DNA from: Sellimonas caecigallum
Lineage (GTDB): Bacteria; Bacillota; Clostridia; Lachnospirales; Lachnospiraceae
Direction of reading: 5' to 3'
NCBI RefSeq assembly: GCF_019754295.1
Contig: NZ_VIRV01000002.1
Location: 146,284 to 210,283 of the forward strand
Length of the DNA stretch: 64,000 nucleotides
In this document: in pieces, positions 48,057 to 60,550 of the stretch
How the letters are laid out: the number at the start of each line of letters is the position of its first letter
Numbering within the stretch: position 1 is the stretch's first letter
Notes under the pieces: model-generated
Database searches by the model: none
What the model saw: the letters and a program-made list of their open reading frames with translations, nothing else
What the model was told of the DNA's origin: nothing
Translations under genes and position numbers: made by a program

Positions 48057-49210
48057 CATTCTATGAAGGATATCCGTTTTTTTCCACGCTGGCAGTGATC
48101 CTTCTCCCCGCAATACTGATCGGTATGGCCGGGAAGCCTTTGAAATGGTATTCCACCGCTGCGACATACCTGTTCATCGGTCTTGTCTTTTTTAACAAAC
48201 CGACTCAGGCTCTTTATCTGGCCGCATACTATGTGATCCAGGTCGCCATCGTCATGGGTTACCTGCATCTGCGGCGGATAAAAGGGCGTATAGTGTGGAT
48301 GTACCGGCTCGCACTTGCGCTCTCCATCCTCCCTCTTATCGTAAGTAAGCTGGCTTTGTTCCTTGATATGGACCTCTTTGGCTTCCTTGGAATCTCTTAT
48401 CTTACTTTCAGGTGCGTCCAGATCATCATCGAAGCCTACGATGGTGTTATAGAGTCGATATCTGTGCTGGAGTTTACGGCCTTTCTTCTTTTCTTCCCAT
48501 CGCTTAGCTCCGGCCCTATTGATCGCAGCCGCCGATTTCTTTCCGACTGGAATACGGTATACACGCGGGAAGAGTATATGGAACTTGCCGGGACAGGGAT
48601 TTATAAAATCCTGCTCGGCCTTATATATAAACTTGTGATCGCTTCCTTTTTCTACCAGGGAATGGGTATGGTAAACGGAGCAAAAGATTGGTACTACGTG
48701 ATCGCATATGCGTACTGTTATGGCTTTTACCTGTTTTTTGATTTTGCCGGTTACAGCCTGATGGCTATAGGAACCAGTTATATTCTTGGTATCCGGACAC
48801 CGGAGAACTTCCGCCGCCCATTTCTCAGCATAGATATCAAGGAGTTTTGGGACAGGTGGCACATTACCCTTTCCCACTGGTTCCGGGACTTTCTTTTTTC
48901 CCGGTTTATGATCCAGTCGATCCGTAAAAAACGGTTTCAGAACAGGCTGAATGCCGCTTCGGCCGGATTTCTTGTAAACATGTTTGTTATGGGACTGTGG
49001 CACGGATTGACGCCTTCCTACATCTTATACGGGCTGTACCATGGGGCGCTTCTTGCCGTGACAGAACGCTGGCAGAAAAAATCAGCCTTTTACAAAACAC
49101 ACAAAAGCAAGCGCTGGTATCGCTTTGCTTCCTGGTTCATCACGCTTCAGCTCGTGATGCTGGGCTTCTATATATTTGACGGAAAGCTTCTGTGGCTTCT
49201 CGGCTTTTAG
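48053..49210 (+). CDS. dltB: D-alanyl transfer protein DltB (MBOAT)
   Basis: Polytopic membrane O-acyltransferase of 385 residues with about eleven predicted transmembrane helices. The MBOAT motifs EFWDRWHITLSHWFRDFLF and MGLWHGLTPSYILYGLYHG, containing the catalytic His, are intact. It receives D-alanine from DltC and passes it across the membrane towards lipoteichoic acid. It overlaps dltA by four bases. DltC follows after about 35 bases with its own AAGGAG. Confidence 0.96.
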   Translation: MTFYEGYPFFSTLAVILLPAILIGMAGKPLKWYSTAATYLFIGLVFFNKPTQALYLAAYYVIQVAIVMGYLHLRRIKGRIVWMYRLALALSILPLIVSKLALFLDMDLFGFLGISYLTFRCVQIIIEAYDGVIESISVLEFTAFLLFFPSLSSGPIDRSRRFLSDWNTVYTREEYMELAGTGIYKILLGLIYKLVIASFFYQGMGMVNGAKDWYYVIAYAYCYGFYLFFDFAGYSLMAIGTSYILGIRTPENFRRPFLSIDIKEFWDRWHITLSHWFRDFLFSRFMIQSIRKKRFQNRLNAASAGFLVNMFVMGLWHGLTPSYILYGLYHGALLAVTERWQKKSAFYKTHKSKRWYRFASWFITLQLVMLGFYIFDGKLLWLLGF

Positions 49211-49245
49211 ACATTTATAAAGAAAATAAAAAGGAGATGTATACT

Positions 49246-49482
49246 ATGAAAGAAACTGTATTCAAAATTCTGGAAACAATCTGTGAGGATAATATCGTGA
49301 GGACGAACCCGGACATCGATCTCTTTGAGACAGATCTGATGGACTCTCTGGGCTTTGCTGAGCTGCTGGCAGACATCGAAGATGAACTCGGTGTCATCAT
49401 CGCCCCTTCTGAAGTGGACCGCCATGTCATCAGCACCCCAAATAAACTGATCGCTTACCTGGAAGAAAGGGCATCGTTATGA
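49246..49482 (+). CDS. dltC: D-alanine carrier protein DltC
   Basis: A 78-residue acyl-carrier-like protein. The phosphopantetheine serine is Ser34 in TDLMDSLGFAEL. The ATG at 49246 lies nine bases after AAGGAG; an ATG three codons earlier is possible but closer than usual. It carries D-alanyl groups between DltA and DltB. The stop overlaps the dltD start (ATGA). Its priming enzyme could be AcpS elsewhere or the Sfp-type protein at 23.4 kb. Confidence 0.95.
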   Translation: MKETVFKILETICEDNIVRTNPDIDLFETDLMDSLGFAELLADIEDELGVIIAPSEVDRHVISTPNKLIAYLEERASL

Positions 49483-50660
49483 AAAAACTGACGGCTTTTC
49501 TTACAGCCCTTGTACTCTTTCTCGTATCTGCTGCCGGGATGCATTTCTATGCTGAAAGCCGCATTACAGTAAACAACAATGCCTTTTCATTCTGGGCCAT
49601 CGAGAAAAAATTTGTGGCCCGGGAGGCGCTTACCAAAAATATCAACGCAGATACCGTGGCAGTGTTCGGATCATCAGAATTCCAGCATGGACGCAAGACT
49701 CCTTATCATCCAGGGAATATGTTTGCGGGAAATAAATTCAATATGATGCTGATCGGCGCCGGCTACTATCAGTCCTTAAGCCATGCGCTGACTCTTGCTT
49801 CCATCGGAAATGACCTTCCGACAAAAGAGGCTGTACTTTTCATCTCGCCTCAGTGGTTCCGGTCAGATGGCGTGCTTCCAGAGCCATTTTCCTCACGTTT
49901 TTCGGAGACACACTATATCGGCATGCTGCAAAATCCGAATTTGAGCAAGACTACAAAAACCTATATCATAGAACGTGTGAAAACCCTCCTGAAGGCAGAT
50001 CCTCCTGCCCTTGAACGTACTGAACTCTATGAAAAAGTTCTCTCGGGGAATGCTTCCTTTTCCGAACGACTCAACTACAGGCTGTATACAAGTTTTCTGA
50101 AAGAAAAAGAACTTCAGTCCGTCGCCATCCGTATGGCAAGGGACGGTATCAAAAAGAATGCTTCTCTTTCTTCTTCGGAACGGGAACCAGATTTTCAGGC
50201 ACTTATGGACCAGGCCGGCAAGGACGGCGAGAAAGAAAACTCAGGAAATCCGTTCTTCATGGATGACTCCTCCTACCGCCTGTTCATTCGTCCTTTTTTA
50301 AAGGCAAAGAAAAATCAGAGCGTCAATGGAAGCTACAGTACTTCCCCGGAATATGCAGACCTGGAATGTTTCCTTCATGTCTGCCAGGATCTCGGCATAC
50401 GGCCCCTGCTCGTAAGCCTCCCGGTCAACGGATATTGGTACGACTACACCGGATTCCCAAAAAAAGAGCGGCAGATCTACTATGAAAAAATCCGCCAGGT
50501 TGCAAAAAAATATGGTGCCGAGCTTGCTGATTTCGCCGATCAGGAATACACAAAATATTTCTTTGAAGACGGTGTCCATATCGGAAAGAAAGGATGGGTA
50601 ATGATCAATGAAAGTATTTACAGATTTTATCAGAAAAATAAAACAGACAAAACACTTTGA
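49479..50660 (+). CDS. dltD: DltD, D-alanyl-lipoteichoic acid synthesis protein
   Basis: A 393-residue protein with an N-terminal signal-anchor helix (residues 4 to 24) and an extracellular SGNH-like domain. The motifs are FGSSEFQHG (Ser nucleophile) and FFEDGVHIGKKGW (Asp/His). It is thought to act in the last transfer of D-alanine to teichoic acid outside the membrane. It overlaps dltC by four bases. Its last 53 bases overlap the start of dltX in another frame. Confidence 0.94.
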   Translation: MKKLTAFLTALVLFLVSAAGMHFYAESRITVNNNAFSFWAIEKKFVAREALTKNINADTVAVFGSSEFQHGRKTPYHPGNMFAGNKFNMMLIGAGYYQSLSHALTLASIGNDLPTKEAVLFISPQWFRSDGVLPEPFSSRFSETHYIGMLQNPNLSKTTKTYIIERVKTLLKADPPALERTELYEKVLSGNASFSERLNYRLYTSFLKEKELQSVAIRMARDGIKKNASLSSSEREPDFQALMDQAGKDGEKENSGNPFFMDDSSYRLFIRPFLKAKKNQSVNGSYSTSPEYADLECFLHVCQDLGIRPLLVSLPVNGYWYDYTGFPKKERQIYYEKIRQVAKKYGAELADFADQEYTKYFFEDGVHIGKKGWVMINESIYRFYQKNKTDKTL

Positions 50661-50769
50661 GTTCATCGCCTGGACAGTGATCTTCTTTGTTCTTATGATG
50701 ATACTGTATTTGTATCTGATTCACGCCAACCTGTCCACGGCGCCGAAATTTGTATATACACAGTTTTAA
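50608..50769 (+). CDS. dltX: DltX, small teichoic acid D-alanylation protein
   Basis: A 53-residue protein: a basic N-terminus, one transmembrane helix (about residues 18 to 38), and the C-terminal end KFVYTQF. That ending fits the DltX pattern F-[IV]-Y-x-[EQ]-F, which in characterised species reads FIYNEF and contacts DltB. The ATG lies inside dltD, with AAGGATGG about ten bases upstream. In most Firmicutes dltX precedes dltA; here it is last. Length, topology, C-terminal motif and operon membership agree. Confidence 0.85.
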   Translation: MKVFTDFIRKIKQTKHFEFIAWTVIFFVLMMILYLYLIHANLSTAPKFVYTQF

Positions 50770-50790
50770 AGGGGCATTTACAGCCCCTTT
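50768..50790 (+). terminator. Terminator of the dlt operon
   Basis: The stem AAAGGGGC/GCCCCTTT with a 7-base loop is followed by TCTATATCTTTTTTTT. It starts in the dltX stop codon and separates dlt from the convergent histidine kinase gene. Confidence 0.8.
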
Positions 50791-50791
50791 T

Positions 50792-52546
50792 CTATATCTT
50801 TTTTTTCAGCGTCAATGTCACTGTCGTCCCCTTTCCTTCTTCGCTGGATATGTGGATTCCGTAATCTTCTCCGTAGATCAGTTTGATCCTCTGATCCACA
50901 TTTCCCACACCGATCCCGGTAAAATGCTCCGTTTTCGAGGCGTTTCCATTTTTCAGTTCCATGAGCCGTTCTGTCTTGATCCCTATCCCATCGTCCCTAA
51001 TCTCAAACCGCAGGCAGTCGCCTTCCTCTTTTACAAAAACCTGGATCTTCCCGCGCCTTCCATCTGCAAAACCGTGGAAAAATGCATTTTCCACAAAAGG
51101 CTGCAAGATCAGTTTCGGCACTCTATAGCTGCTGCACTGCGGCGTCACGTAAAACTCGGAACTGACAGAATCTCCGTATCTTGCCTGGTTGATCAGGACA
51201 TAGTTCTTTAAATTCTGGATTTCCTGTTCTACAGTTACAAATTCATCCGTATTGCTGATGGTATTCCTTAAGAGCGCGATGAAAGCGTCAATGACGCCCG
51301 TGGTCTTTTGTGTATCTCCCTGCCAGATGAGCCATTTTATACTTGCAAGGGTATTGTAAATATAATGCGGATTGATCTGCATCTGAAGTGTATGGATTTC
51401 CGCAGCCCTCTTGTCCTTTTCTACCTGGATGAGGCTGTGGATATAAGAATCCAGTTCATCGACCATATCATTGTATGTTTCTGACAGTTTTCTTACTTCA
51501 TCTGTCCCTTTTACCTGGACATGTTCTTTATATTTCATTTTCCTTGAGTTCTGCATCGTCTGTACCAGCTCAGACAGCGGTTTTGTCTGCTGCCTTACAA
51601 ACAAAAAGATCAGTAATACAATGATCGCCGCCATAGCGATCGTCATGACTGTCAGCTCCCAGAAATCATACTGGTCTTGAAACGCTTCAGCGGAATTGAT
51701 GATACCCATTATGTTATAATGCGTGCTCTGGAGCTGCTGTACAAGGTAAGTGCAGATTTTCCCATCCGTATTTTTTTCCGTCTTATAGACGTCGCTGTCT
51801 TCCATCTCTTTTGCGATCCTGGCAAAGGATGCGCTATTTTCCCCTTTGAGATAGTCCGGATTGTCCGATGAGATCACTTCATTGTCCTGGTTGAGCAGTA
51901 CGATATCGTTGGATGGAACTGTAAAAGAGCTGTACATTTTACGTATATTTGCCTCTTTGATCGTGATAAAAGCGTATGTGTCTTCACTGTTTTGAGTAGA
52001 TGGCCAACTTTTTGCAAAAACGACTGCCGGTTGTTTATCGGTAACCCATGTAAACCCATTTTCCAGGTACTGACAGATGATTTCTCCCTGATATTCCTCC
52101 GCTTTCCTCGCGATGCTGTTTTCCACAATCTCTTTTTTCGGCACCGAAAACCGGTCGGAACTGTTGATGATATAGCTTTTTAAATTTTCTCCGATCAGAA
52201 ACACACTCAGATCACTGTACTCGGAAAGCCTGGAATTTTTCATCTGCTCCCCCAACTGATAGCTGATCTTCATTCTCTCTTTTTCTGTGATATCGCCGTA
52301 CAGATAATTGTTCACAAGGTCACTTCGCTCCAGTGTCGTCATGATCGTCGTGATATCTCTGTAGAAATTGTAGAACTCATTATCAATCTGGTTAAAGATC
52401 TTTTGTTGTGACTCCGCGAAATTGTCCACAAAAATCTTTTTTGAAATCATAATATTTGTGACCGTCAAAGCAACAGCAAGGCACATCACTCCCGCTATGA
52501 CTGTACACGCAATTTTGAAAAAAAGGCTGTTTACATGTCTTTTCAT
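50792..52546 (-). CDS. Sensor histidine kinase, YesM/LytS type
   Basis: A 584-residue membrane kinase. A first transmembrane helix (about 11 to 33) is followed by an extracellular sensor of about 250 residues, a second helix (about 292 to 312), HAMP, and His_kinase/HATPase domains. The phospho-acceptor His394 is in MQINPHYIYNTLASIKW, and the ATP site is visible as VENAFFHGF, RDDGIGI and GIGVGNVDQR. It would phosphorylate the adjacent AraC-type response regulator. Its place beside lacZ and a sugar ABC transporter suggests it senses a galactoside, perhaps through the binding protein. Confidence 0.93.
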   Translation of the reverse strand: MKRHVNSLFFKIACTVIAGVMCLAVALTVTNIMISKKIFVDNFAESQQKIFNQIDNEFYNFYRDITTIMTTLERSDLVNNYLYGDITEKERMKISYQLGEQMKNSRLSEYSDLSVFLIGENLKSYIINSSDRFSVPKKEIVENSIARKAEEYQGEIICQYLENGFTWVTDKQPAVVFAKSWPSTQNSEDTYAFITIKEANIRKMYSSFTVPSNDIVLLNQDNEVISSDNPDYLKGENSASFARIAKEMEDSDVYKTEKNTDGKICTYLVQQLQSTHYNIMGIINSAEAFQDQYDFWELTVMTIAMAAIIVLLIFLFVRQQTKPLSELVQTMQNSRKMKYKEHVQVKGTDEVRKLSETYNDMVDELDSYIHSLIQVEKDKRAAEIHTLQMQINPHYIYNTLASIKWLIWQGDTQKTTGVIDAFIALLRNTISNTDEFVTVEQEIQNLKNYVLINQARYGDSVSSEFYVTPQCSSYRVPKLILQPFVENAFFHGFADGRRGKIQVFVKEEGDCLRFEIRDDGIGIKTERLMELKNGNASKTEHFTGIGVGNVDQRIKLIYGEDYGIHISSEEGKGTTVTLTLKKKI

Positions 52547-52553
52547 CTTTCAT

Positions 52554-54082
52554 TTAACTCCGTTTCATTCTTCTGCGGTACTCGCTTGGCGTCTCCGACG
52601 TAATCTTTTTGAACACCCTGCAAAAATAGCTGTGTTCCGTATATCCTACCATTTCTCCGATCTGTGAGATCGGAAGTGGACTGCCGCTCAGATATTCCAT
52701 GGCATGTCGGATACGGATACGGTTCAGGTAACCGCTGAATCCTTCTTTTACAGTCTGGCTGAAGTATCCGGACAGATAACTATAGCTGAAATTAAATTTT
52801 TCCGCAATATTGGACAGATCCAGCTGTTCCTGATAGTGCTCTTCCAGATATTCTTTGATGTGCCGGATCACATCGTCTTCCGCCCCTTTCCCTTCTTCGA
52901 TCAGCAGCGCCAGATCGCCGGTTATTCGGCTAAAAGTCTCTGTAAACTCATTGACCCATTGTGTCTTTTCAATTTCGCGGAAAAAACGTTCTCTTAGCTC
53001 TTCACTTTTCCCCGTAATTTTTTCCGTCTCCATGAGATAATTGTAGAGCAGATTTTTTGTCAGATTTTTCAGCTTTCCTTCTTCAATCTGGTATTTGCAG
53101 AGATATTGGATATAATTTTGAAACATGGACAGTGCCTTTTCGTACTGTTTATCCGACAGCTCCCGTGTATACTCCTCGAACTCAAAGCGTTTTGGCTTCT
53201 CTCTTGTTTTGTCCGCCTCCGCAATATACAGATATTTCTCCGGATAATAAAATCCTTTTCCGATTTCCGGAAGGATATTCTTCTGGTAAAACATGCGGAT
53301 TTCCTGCATATTTGAAAAATTACCGCTCACGACGAAGAATGCAAAAGGATAGATCCTTCTGATCTTTTGAGAGATCTCGTCCAGTGATTTGATGACATCC
53401 TCATCGTCCTTTACTCTGTAGTTGATCACTCCGCATAGTATCTCCTCCTGGAGAAACATGACCTGGACAACATACTCTTCTTTTTCTGCGAAAAAATCTT
53501 CTACCATTCTCTTGACAGAGAAGATATCGTTTGTGGATCCCCTTAAACAGTCTTTTACATTCAGGGCAAACAGCCGGTACAGCGTGTTCTTAAACAGGTT
53601 TGCAAAAACCGACTCATCCAGCCGATCTTTAAACCCAAGAAGAACCCTTTCCAGCTGCGCTTTGTATGACACGTCATTCTGGGCCTGAAGCCGAAATCCC
53701 GGTATTCTTTCCGCTGCTTTCCGAAGCGTTTTCAACAGATTTTCCGGATTCAGCGTCGGTTTTAAAATGTAATCGGATGCACCGTTTAACAGTGTTGTCT
53801 TTACATATTCAAATTTGTCATAACTGCTCAGGATGATGAGCTGGATCTCCGGATGCTTTTTCCCGAGGATTTCTGAAAATTCGATCCCATCCATGACAGG
53901 CATCACAATATCCGCCAGCACAATGGCGGAGATACCTTTTCTACGAGCTCCAGCCCTTGTCTGCCGTCCGACGCTTCCCCCACGATCTGAAATCCCTCTT
54001 TTTCCCAGTCCATCATGTGCTTCATCCCTTGTCGCATGATGAATTCATCATCTAAAATCAGTACTCTGCAGTACTCACTCAT
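52554..54082 (-). pseudogene. YesN-type AraC-family response regulator, frameshifted
   Basis: The intact protein would be about 509 residues: receiver domain, linker, and C-terminal AraC HTH (NIAEKFNFSYSYLSGYF, then IGEMVGYTEHSYFCRVFKK). The gene begins at ATG 54082 with GGGAGG upstream and reads MSEYCRVLILDDEFIMRQG. After LELVEK it runs to an early stop, while LADIVMPVMDG with the phospho-Asp continues in another frame. One extra A in the AAAA run (53937 to 53940, TTTT on the plus strand) would restore VEKGISAIVLADIV. So this is a one-base frameshift: real mutation, phase switch or sequence error. A start near 53921 would lose about 55 receiver residues. Confidence 0.85.
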
Positions 54083-54102
54083 CTTTCATCCTCCCACCGA
54101 CA

Positions 54103-54128
54103 TTAGCCGGGAGAAATCTCCCGGCTAA
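54103..54128 (-). other. Intercistronic hairpin between lacZ and the regulator gene
   Basis: A perfect 12-bp palindrome, TTAGCCGGGAGA against its complement, with two central bases. There is no U-run, so it is more likely an mRNA-stabilising or processing element than a terminator. Confidence 0.65.
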
Positions 54129-54134
54129 CCATCA

Positions 54135-57179
<3,045 letters not shown>

Positions 57180-57208
57180 CTATGCTGTCTGCTCCTTTCT
57201 ATGAATCC

Positions 57209-58048
57209 TTAACCTTTGACTGATCCCGTCATACCTGCCACAAACTGTTTCTGCATGATAAAGAATAACACTGCCATCGGAATCGTCGCGATAACGACTG
57301 CTACCATCATCATACCATAATCCGGCGTGTAGGACGATCCCATCGCTGCCAGAACAAGCGGCAGTGTTCTCTTTTCCGGAGACTGCAGTGCGATCAACGG
57401 CCAGAGGTAATTGTTCCAGCTTGTCATAAATGTCACGACGATCGCTGCCGCATACACCGATTTGTTTGTCGGCATGAATACTTTGAAAAATATGCCAAAT
57501 TCACCAAGCCCGTCGATCCTTGCCGCCTCTACCAGTTCTTTCGGAAAACTCTGGGTATTCTGGCGGAAGAAGAAAATCAAGAATGCCGTAGCGATGGCAA
57601 TGATGATAACCGCCATCGGCGTATTCAAAGCGATCACTTTCAGAGGTCCCATATGCTGAAATTTGCTGAACAGTCGGAACAGCGGGACCATCAGGGCCGC
57701 AAACGGAACCATCATGGACAGCAGTACGATCGTAAACACGCGCTCACGTCCTTTAGATTTGTAGATGACAAATGCATATCCTGCCGCCGAAGAGACGATC
57801 ATCGCAAGCGCTGTCGTAACTACCGCGATAAGCAAAGAATTCTTAAACGCATTCATATACTGAAGATCTGAATTCAAAAGGGTCTTCAGATTCTCCATAA
57901 AATAACCGCCCGGCAAAAGTGTCCCTTTCGTGATATCCACCGACTTATTCGTAGATGCAATGACCATCCAGAAAATCGGAAAGACGGACACAACAGATGC
58001 GATGGTCAAAAAGATATATTGAAACACATTCCCTATTTTTCTACTCAT
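57209..58048 (-). CDS. Carbohydrate ABC transporter permease, MalG type
   Basis: A 279-residue inner-membrane permease with six helices. The EAA loop is ELVEAARIDGLGEFGIFFKV. The C-terminus LFFIMQKQFVAGMTGSVKG is the usual MalG close. The ATG at 58048 has AGGTGA before it and overlaps the MalF-type gene by eight bases; a GTG three codons earlier lacks a ribosome site. No ATPase gene is in the locus, so a shared MsmX-like ATPase is probably used. Confidence 0.93.
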   Translation of the reverse strand: MSRKIGNVFQYIFLTIASVVSVFPIFWMVIASTNKSVDITKGTLLPGGYFMENLKTLLNSDLQYMNAFKNSLLIAVVTTALAMIVSSAAGYAFVIYKSKGRERVFTIVLLSMMVPFAALMVPLFRLFSKFQHMGPLKVIALNTPMAVIIIAIATAFLIFFFRQNTQSFPKELVEAARIDGLGEFGIFFKVFMPTNKSVYAAAIVVTFMTSWNNYLWPLIALQSPEKRTLPLVLAAMGSSYTPDYGMMMVAVVIATIPMAVLFFIMQKQFVAGMTGSVKG

Positions 58049-58934
58049 TCTTGTCACCTACTTTCAACTGGATAAAGGATAATACGACGATCATGATCAC
58101 TACAACATAGGATACTGCCGCCGCATATCCGAAATCGGATGAATACTTAAAGAGGATATTGTAAATGTACTGTGAGATCGTGATCGTTGCATTCGCAGGT
58201 CCTCCCTGGGTAATGTTCATCGGTTCGTCGAAAAGCTGCAGCGTACCGATCGTGGAATTGATCGTTGTAAAAAGGATGATCGGTTTGAGCATCGGGAGCG
58301 TAATGCTTTTAAATTTCTGGAACGCCCCTGCCCCGTCAATCTCTGCCGCTTCGTAAATGGAATCATCTATTCCCTGAAGTCCGGAAAGATAAAAGACCAT
58401 GTTATATCCCGTCCATCTCCATGTGATCGCCACGATGATCAAAACTTTTGCCCACACCGGATCTGTGATCCAGGAAATTGGTTCCGCGATGATATTCAGC
58501 TTGACAAGCATCGCGTTTACAAACCCGTCTGTCGCAAACAGACTCTTGAATACGATAGAGTAAGCTACAAGTGATGTCACGCACGGAAGAAAAATCGCTG
58601 TCCTGAAAAGACCTTTGAATTTCAGCCGTTTGTTATTGAGCATCGATGAGATTGCCAGAGCAAGCAAGATCATGATCGGCACCTGCACCACCAGATATAA
58701 TACCGTGTTGGACAATGCCTTTCTGAATGTCGTGTCCGTCAAAAGCCTCTTGTAATTGCTGAGCCCGCTGAACGACAGATTATTTCCTGCTCCGGACTGA
58801 AAAGAAGTAATAAGCGCCTGTACCATTGGATAAAATACAAAAGCTACAATCAGTATAATACTTGGGAGGACAAAAATCCATCCTGTCCGGTTCAATTTGG
58901 GACTCATATCTTTTTTCTTTGTCATATCTGCCAC
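58041..58934 (-). CDS. Carbohydrate ABC transporter permease, MalF type
   Basis: A 297-residue inner-membrane permease with six helices. The EAA loop is SIYEAAEIDGAGAFQKFKSI. The start is GTG at 58934, with AGGAGG seven bases before it; the ATG three codons later is too far from that site. It pairs with the MalG-type protein that follows. A hairpin lies between it and the binding-protein gene, as is common where the binding protein is made in excess. Confidence 0.93.
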   Translation of the reverse strand: MADMTKKKDMSPKLNRTGWIFVLPSIILIVAFVFYPMVQALITSFQSGAGNNLSFSGLSNYKRLLTDTTFRKALSNTVLYLVVQVPIMILLALAISSMLNNKRLKFKGLFRTAIFLPCVTSLVAYSIVFKSLFATDGFVNAMLVKLNIIAEPISWITDPVWAKVLIIVAITWRWTGYNMVFYLSGLQGIDDSIYEAAEIDGAGAFQKFKSITLPMLKPIILFTTINSTIGTLQLFDEPMNITQGGPANATITISQYIYNILFKYSSDFGYAAAVSYVVVIMIVVLSFIQLKVGDKNE

Positions 58935-58959
58935 AAGTCTCCCTCCTTTTTTGCATAAT

Positions 58960-58999
58960 AATAGCCATTTACCTCTTTATCCCGAAGCAAATGGCTATT
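58960..58999 (-). other. Hairpin between binding-protein and permease genes
   Basis: A perfect 11-bp stem AATAGCCATTT/AAATGGCTATT with an 18-base loop, placed between the solute-binding gene stop and the permease ribosome site. It lacks a clear U-run. It probably protects the upstream mRNA or reduces downstream expression. Confidence 0.6.
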
Positions 59000-59012
59000 G
59001 TGACCGTATTGC

Positions 59013-60308
59013 TTAATTGGCAACTACAGATTCAATCTGTGTCTGATATTCTTCCAATGTCTTATCTATATCAGCGCCACCCAAAATTGCCTGAACAACT
59101 TCTGTCATCAGATCTTCGATTTCGTATGTGTTCTCTCCGTAGTTGACAGTCGGAACCTCGTTTGTCCATGCTGCAAAATCTTTGAAAATTTCCTGTCCGC
59201 CGTAGAATTCCACGCCTTTGCTGTAGTTTTCAGCAGAGCTTGCTGCTTTCAGTGTACTAACAAGATTGATATCTGTTGCAAGCTGATTCATCAGATCTAC
59301 ATTGGATGCAAATGTTTCTTTCAGGAAATCTTTTGCAAGATCTTCGTTTCCTACATTTTTAAGGACATACCATCCGCCGCCGATGGATGATGCATTGACG
59401 GAATCTGCATTTTCTGCCATTTTCGGGAACGGAGCGATCGCCCATTTTCCGCTCTGGTCTTCCGCGCCAAGAACAGATGGGGAAATCCAGCATCCTGTCG
59501 GAACAGTTGCAACATCTCCGCTGTTAAATGCTCCTACAAACTGATCCCAGTCGGAAACAGTCTCTGTGATTCCTGCATCCACAAGTTTTTTGTATGTATT
59601 GATAGCATCTTTTAATCCCTGGTTGCCGGCGATATTTACCTTGCCATCTTCATCTGTATACCATGTTCCTGCGCTCTGCATCATCATACGGATCTGTCCG
59701 ATATCGCTCGGATCCAGTGTAAGCATCGCTTTTCCTGTCTTTTCTTTTACTGCTTTTCCGATCTCAATGTATTTGTCCCATGTCAGATTCTGCATGTCTT
59801 CCTTTGTGTATCCGGCCTGTTCTATATAATCCGTTCTGTAGAAGACTGCCGCTACACCACTGTCAAACGGAATTCCATACATTTTTCCGTCTTTCTGGTT
59901 AACCCCTGTCTTGTATGCTGCAAAATCTTCCGGTTTTGCGATGTCGGAAAGATCTGCGAATTCATCTTCATACGCGTTCAGGTATCCCTGAATTCTGTAA
60001 TCTTCGATCAGTACGATGTCCGGAAGACCGTCATAGGACTGAGAAGAAAGACTTGTATTCAGCTTCGCTACGATGTCATCCTGTGCCATTGTCACTACTT
60101 CGATCTCTGCATCGGAGTGATCTTCTTTGTACATATCAGCCGCCACGTTTGCAGCCTTGATATTGAACGCTTCATCCCAAGCCCAGATCGTCAGTTTGTT
60201 GTCGTCCTTCTTGCTTTCCTTTTTGGAATCATCTGAACTTCCGCAGGCTGCAAGTCCCAATGTCATTACACTTGCCAGCAATAAAGCCAGAACTCTTTTC
60301 TTTTTCAT
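59013..60308 (-). CDS. Extracellular sugar-binding lipoprotein of ABC transporter
   Basis: Lipoprotein of 431 residues. The signal peptide ends in the lipobox GLAAC with Cys21, followed by a Ser/Asp/Lys linker. The body is SBP_bac_1-like (family 1): NKLTIWAWDEAFNIKAANVA, then GKMYGIPFDSGVAAVFYRTD. It would deliver a galactoside to the two permeases. AGGAGG stands before the ATG. It is the first gene of the operon, with three direct repeats about 100 to 160 bases upstream. Confidence 0.93.
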   Translation of the reverse strand: MKKKRVLALLLASVMTLGLAACGSSDDSKKESKKDDNKLTIWAWDEAFNIKAANVAADMYKEDHSDAEIEVVTMAQDDIVAKLNTSLSSQSYDGLPDIVLIEDYRIQGYLNAYEDEFADLSDIAKPEDFAAYKTGVNQKDGKMYGIPFDSGVAAVFYRTDYIEQAGYTKEDMQNLTWDKYIEIGKAVKEKTGKAMLTLDPSDIGQIRMMMQSAGTWYTDEDGKVNIAGNQGLKDAINTYKKLVDAGITETVSDWDQFVGAFNSGDVATVPTGCWISPSVLGAEDQSGKWAIAPFPKMAENADSVNASSIGGGWYVLKNVGNEDLAKDFLKETFASNVDLMNQLATDINLVSTLKAASSAENYSKGVEFYGGQEIFKDFAAWTNEVPTVNYGENTYEIEDLMTEVVQAILGGADIDKTLEEYQTQIESVVAN

Positions 60309-60376
60309 GTTTCTCCTCCTTGATTTCTCACTTATCTTGATGGTTCTACTTTAACATTTTTCCATCTTTTTTTAGT

Positions 60377-60466
60377 AGGATAATTTTCGCGGGAGTTTTC
60401 ACTTATTTTTGATTTGTACTTTTTTCTTTTTGATTCATTTGAACTTTCTTCTGAAATTTATACTTT
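60377..60466 (-). promoter_or_regulatory. Candidate activator sites and promoter of the galactoside operon
   Basis: Three direct copies of the 11-base word AAAGTNNAAAT (minus strand) lie at 60466 to 60456, 60447 to 60437 and 60422 to 60412. A -10-like TATCCT is at 60382 to 60377, with a very poor -35 17 bases before it. This fits a promoter that needs an AraC-type activator. It is inference from pattern and position. Confidence 0.5.
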
Positions 60467-60550
60467 TTTCCTGTCATCTGTCCAGCTCCATTGTACTAGT
60501 TCTAAACAGCCGGGGCACCGATGGTTCCATTTGTATATTTTACACAAGAC

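Noticed and set aside
47960..49003. Minus-strand open frame of 347 residues
   Set aside because: It is antisense to dltA and dltB, both full length with clear motifs.
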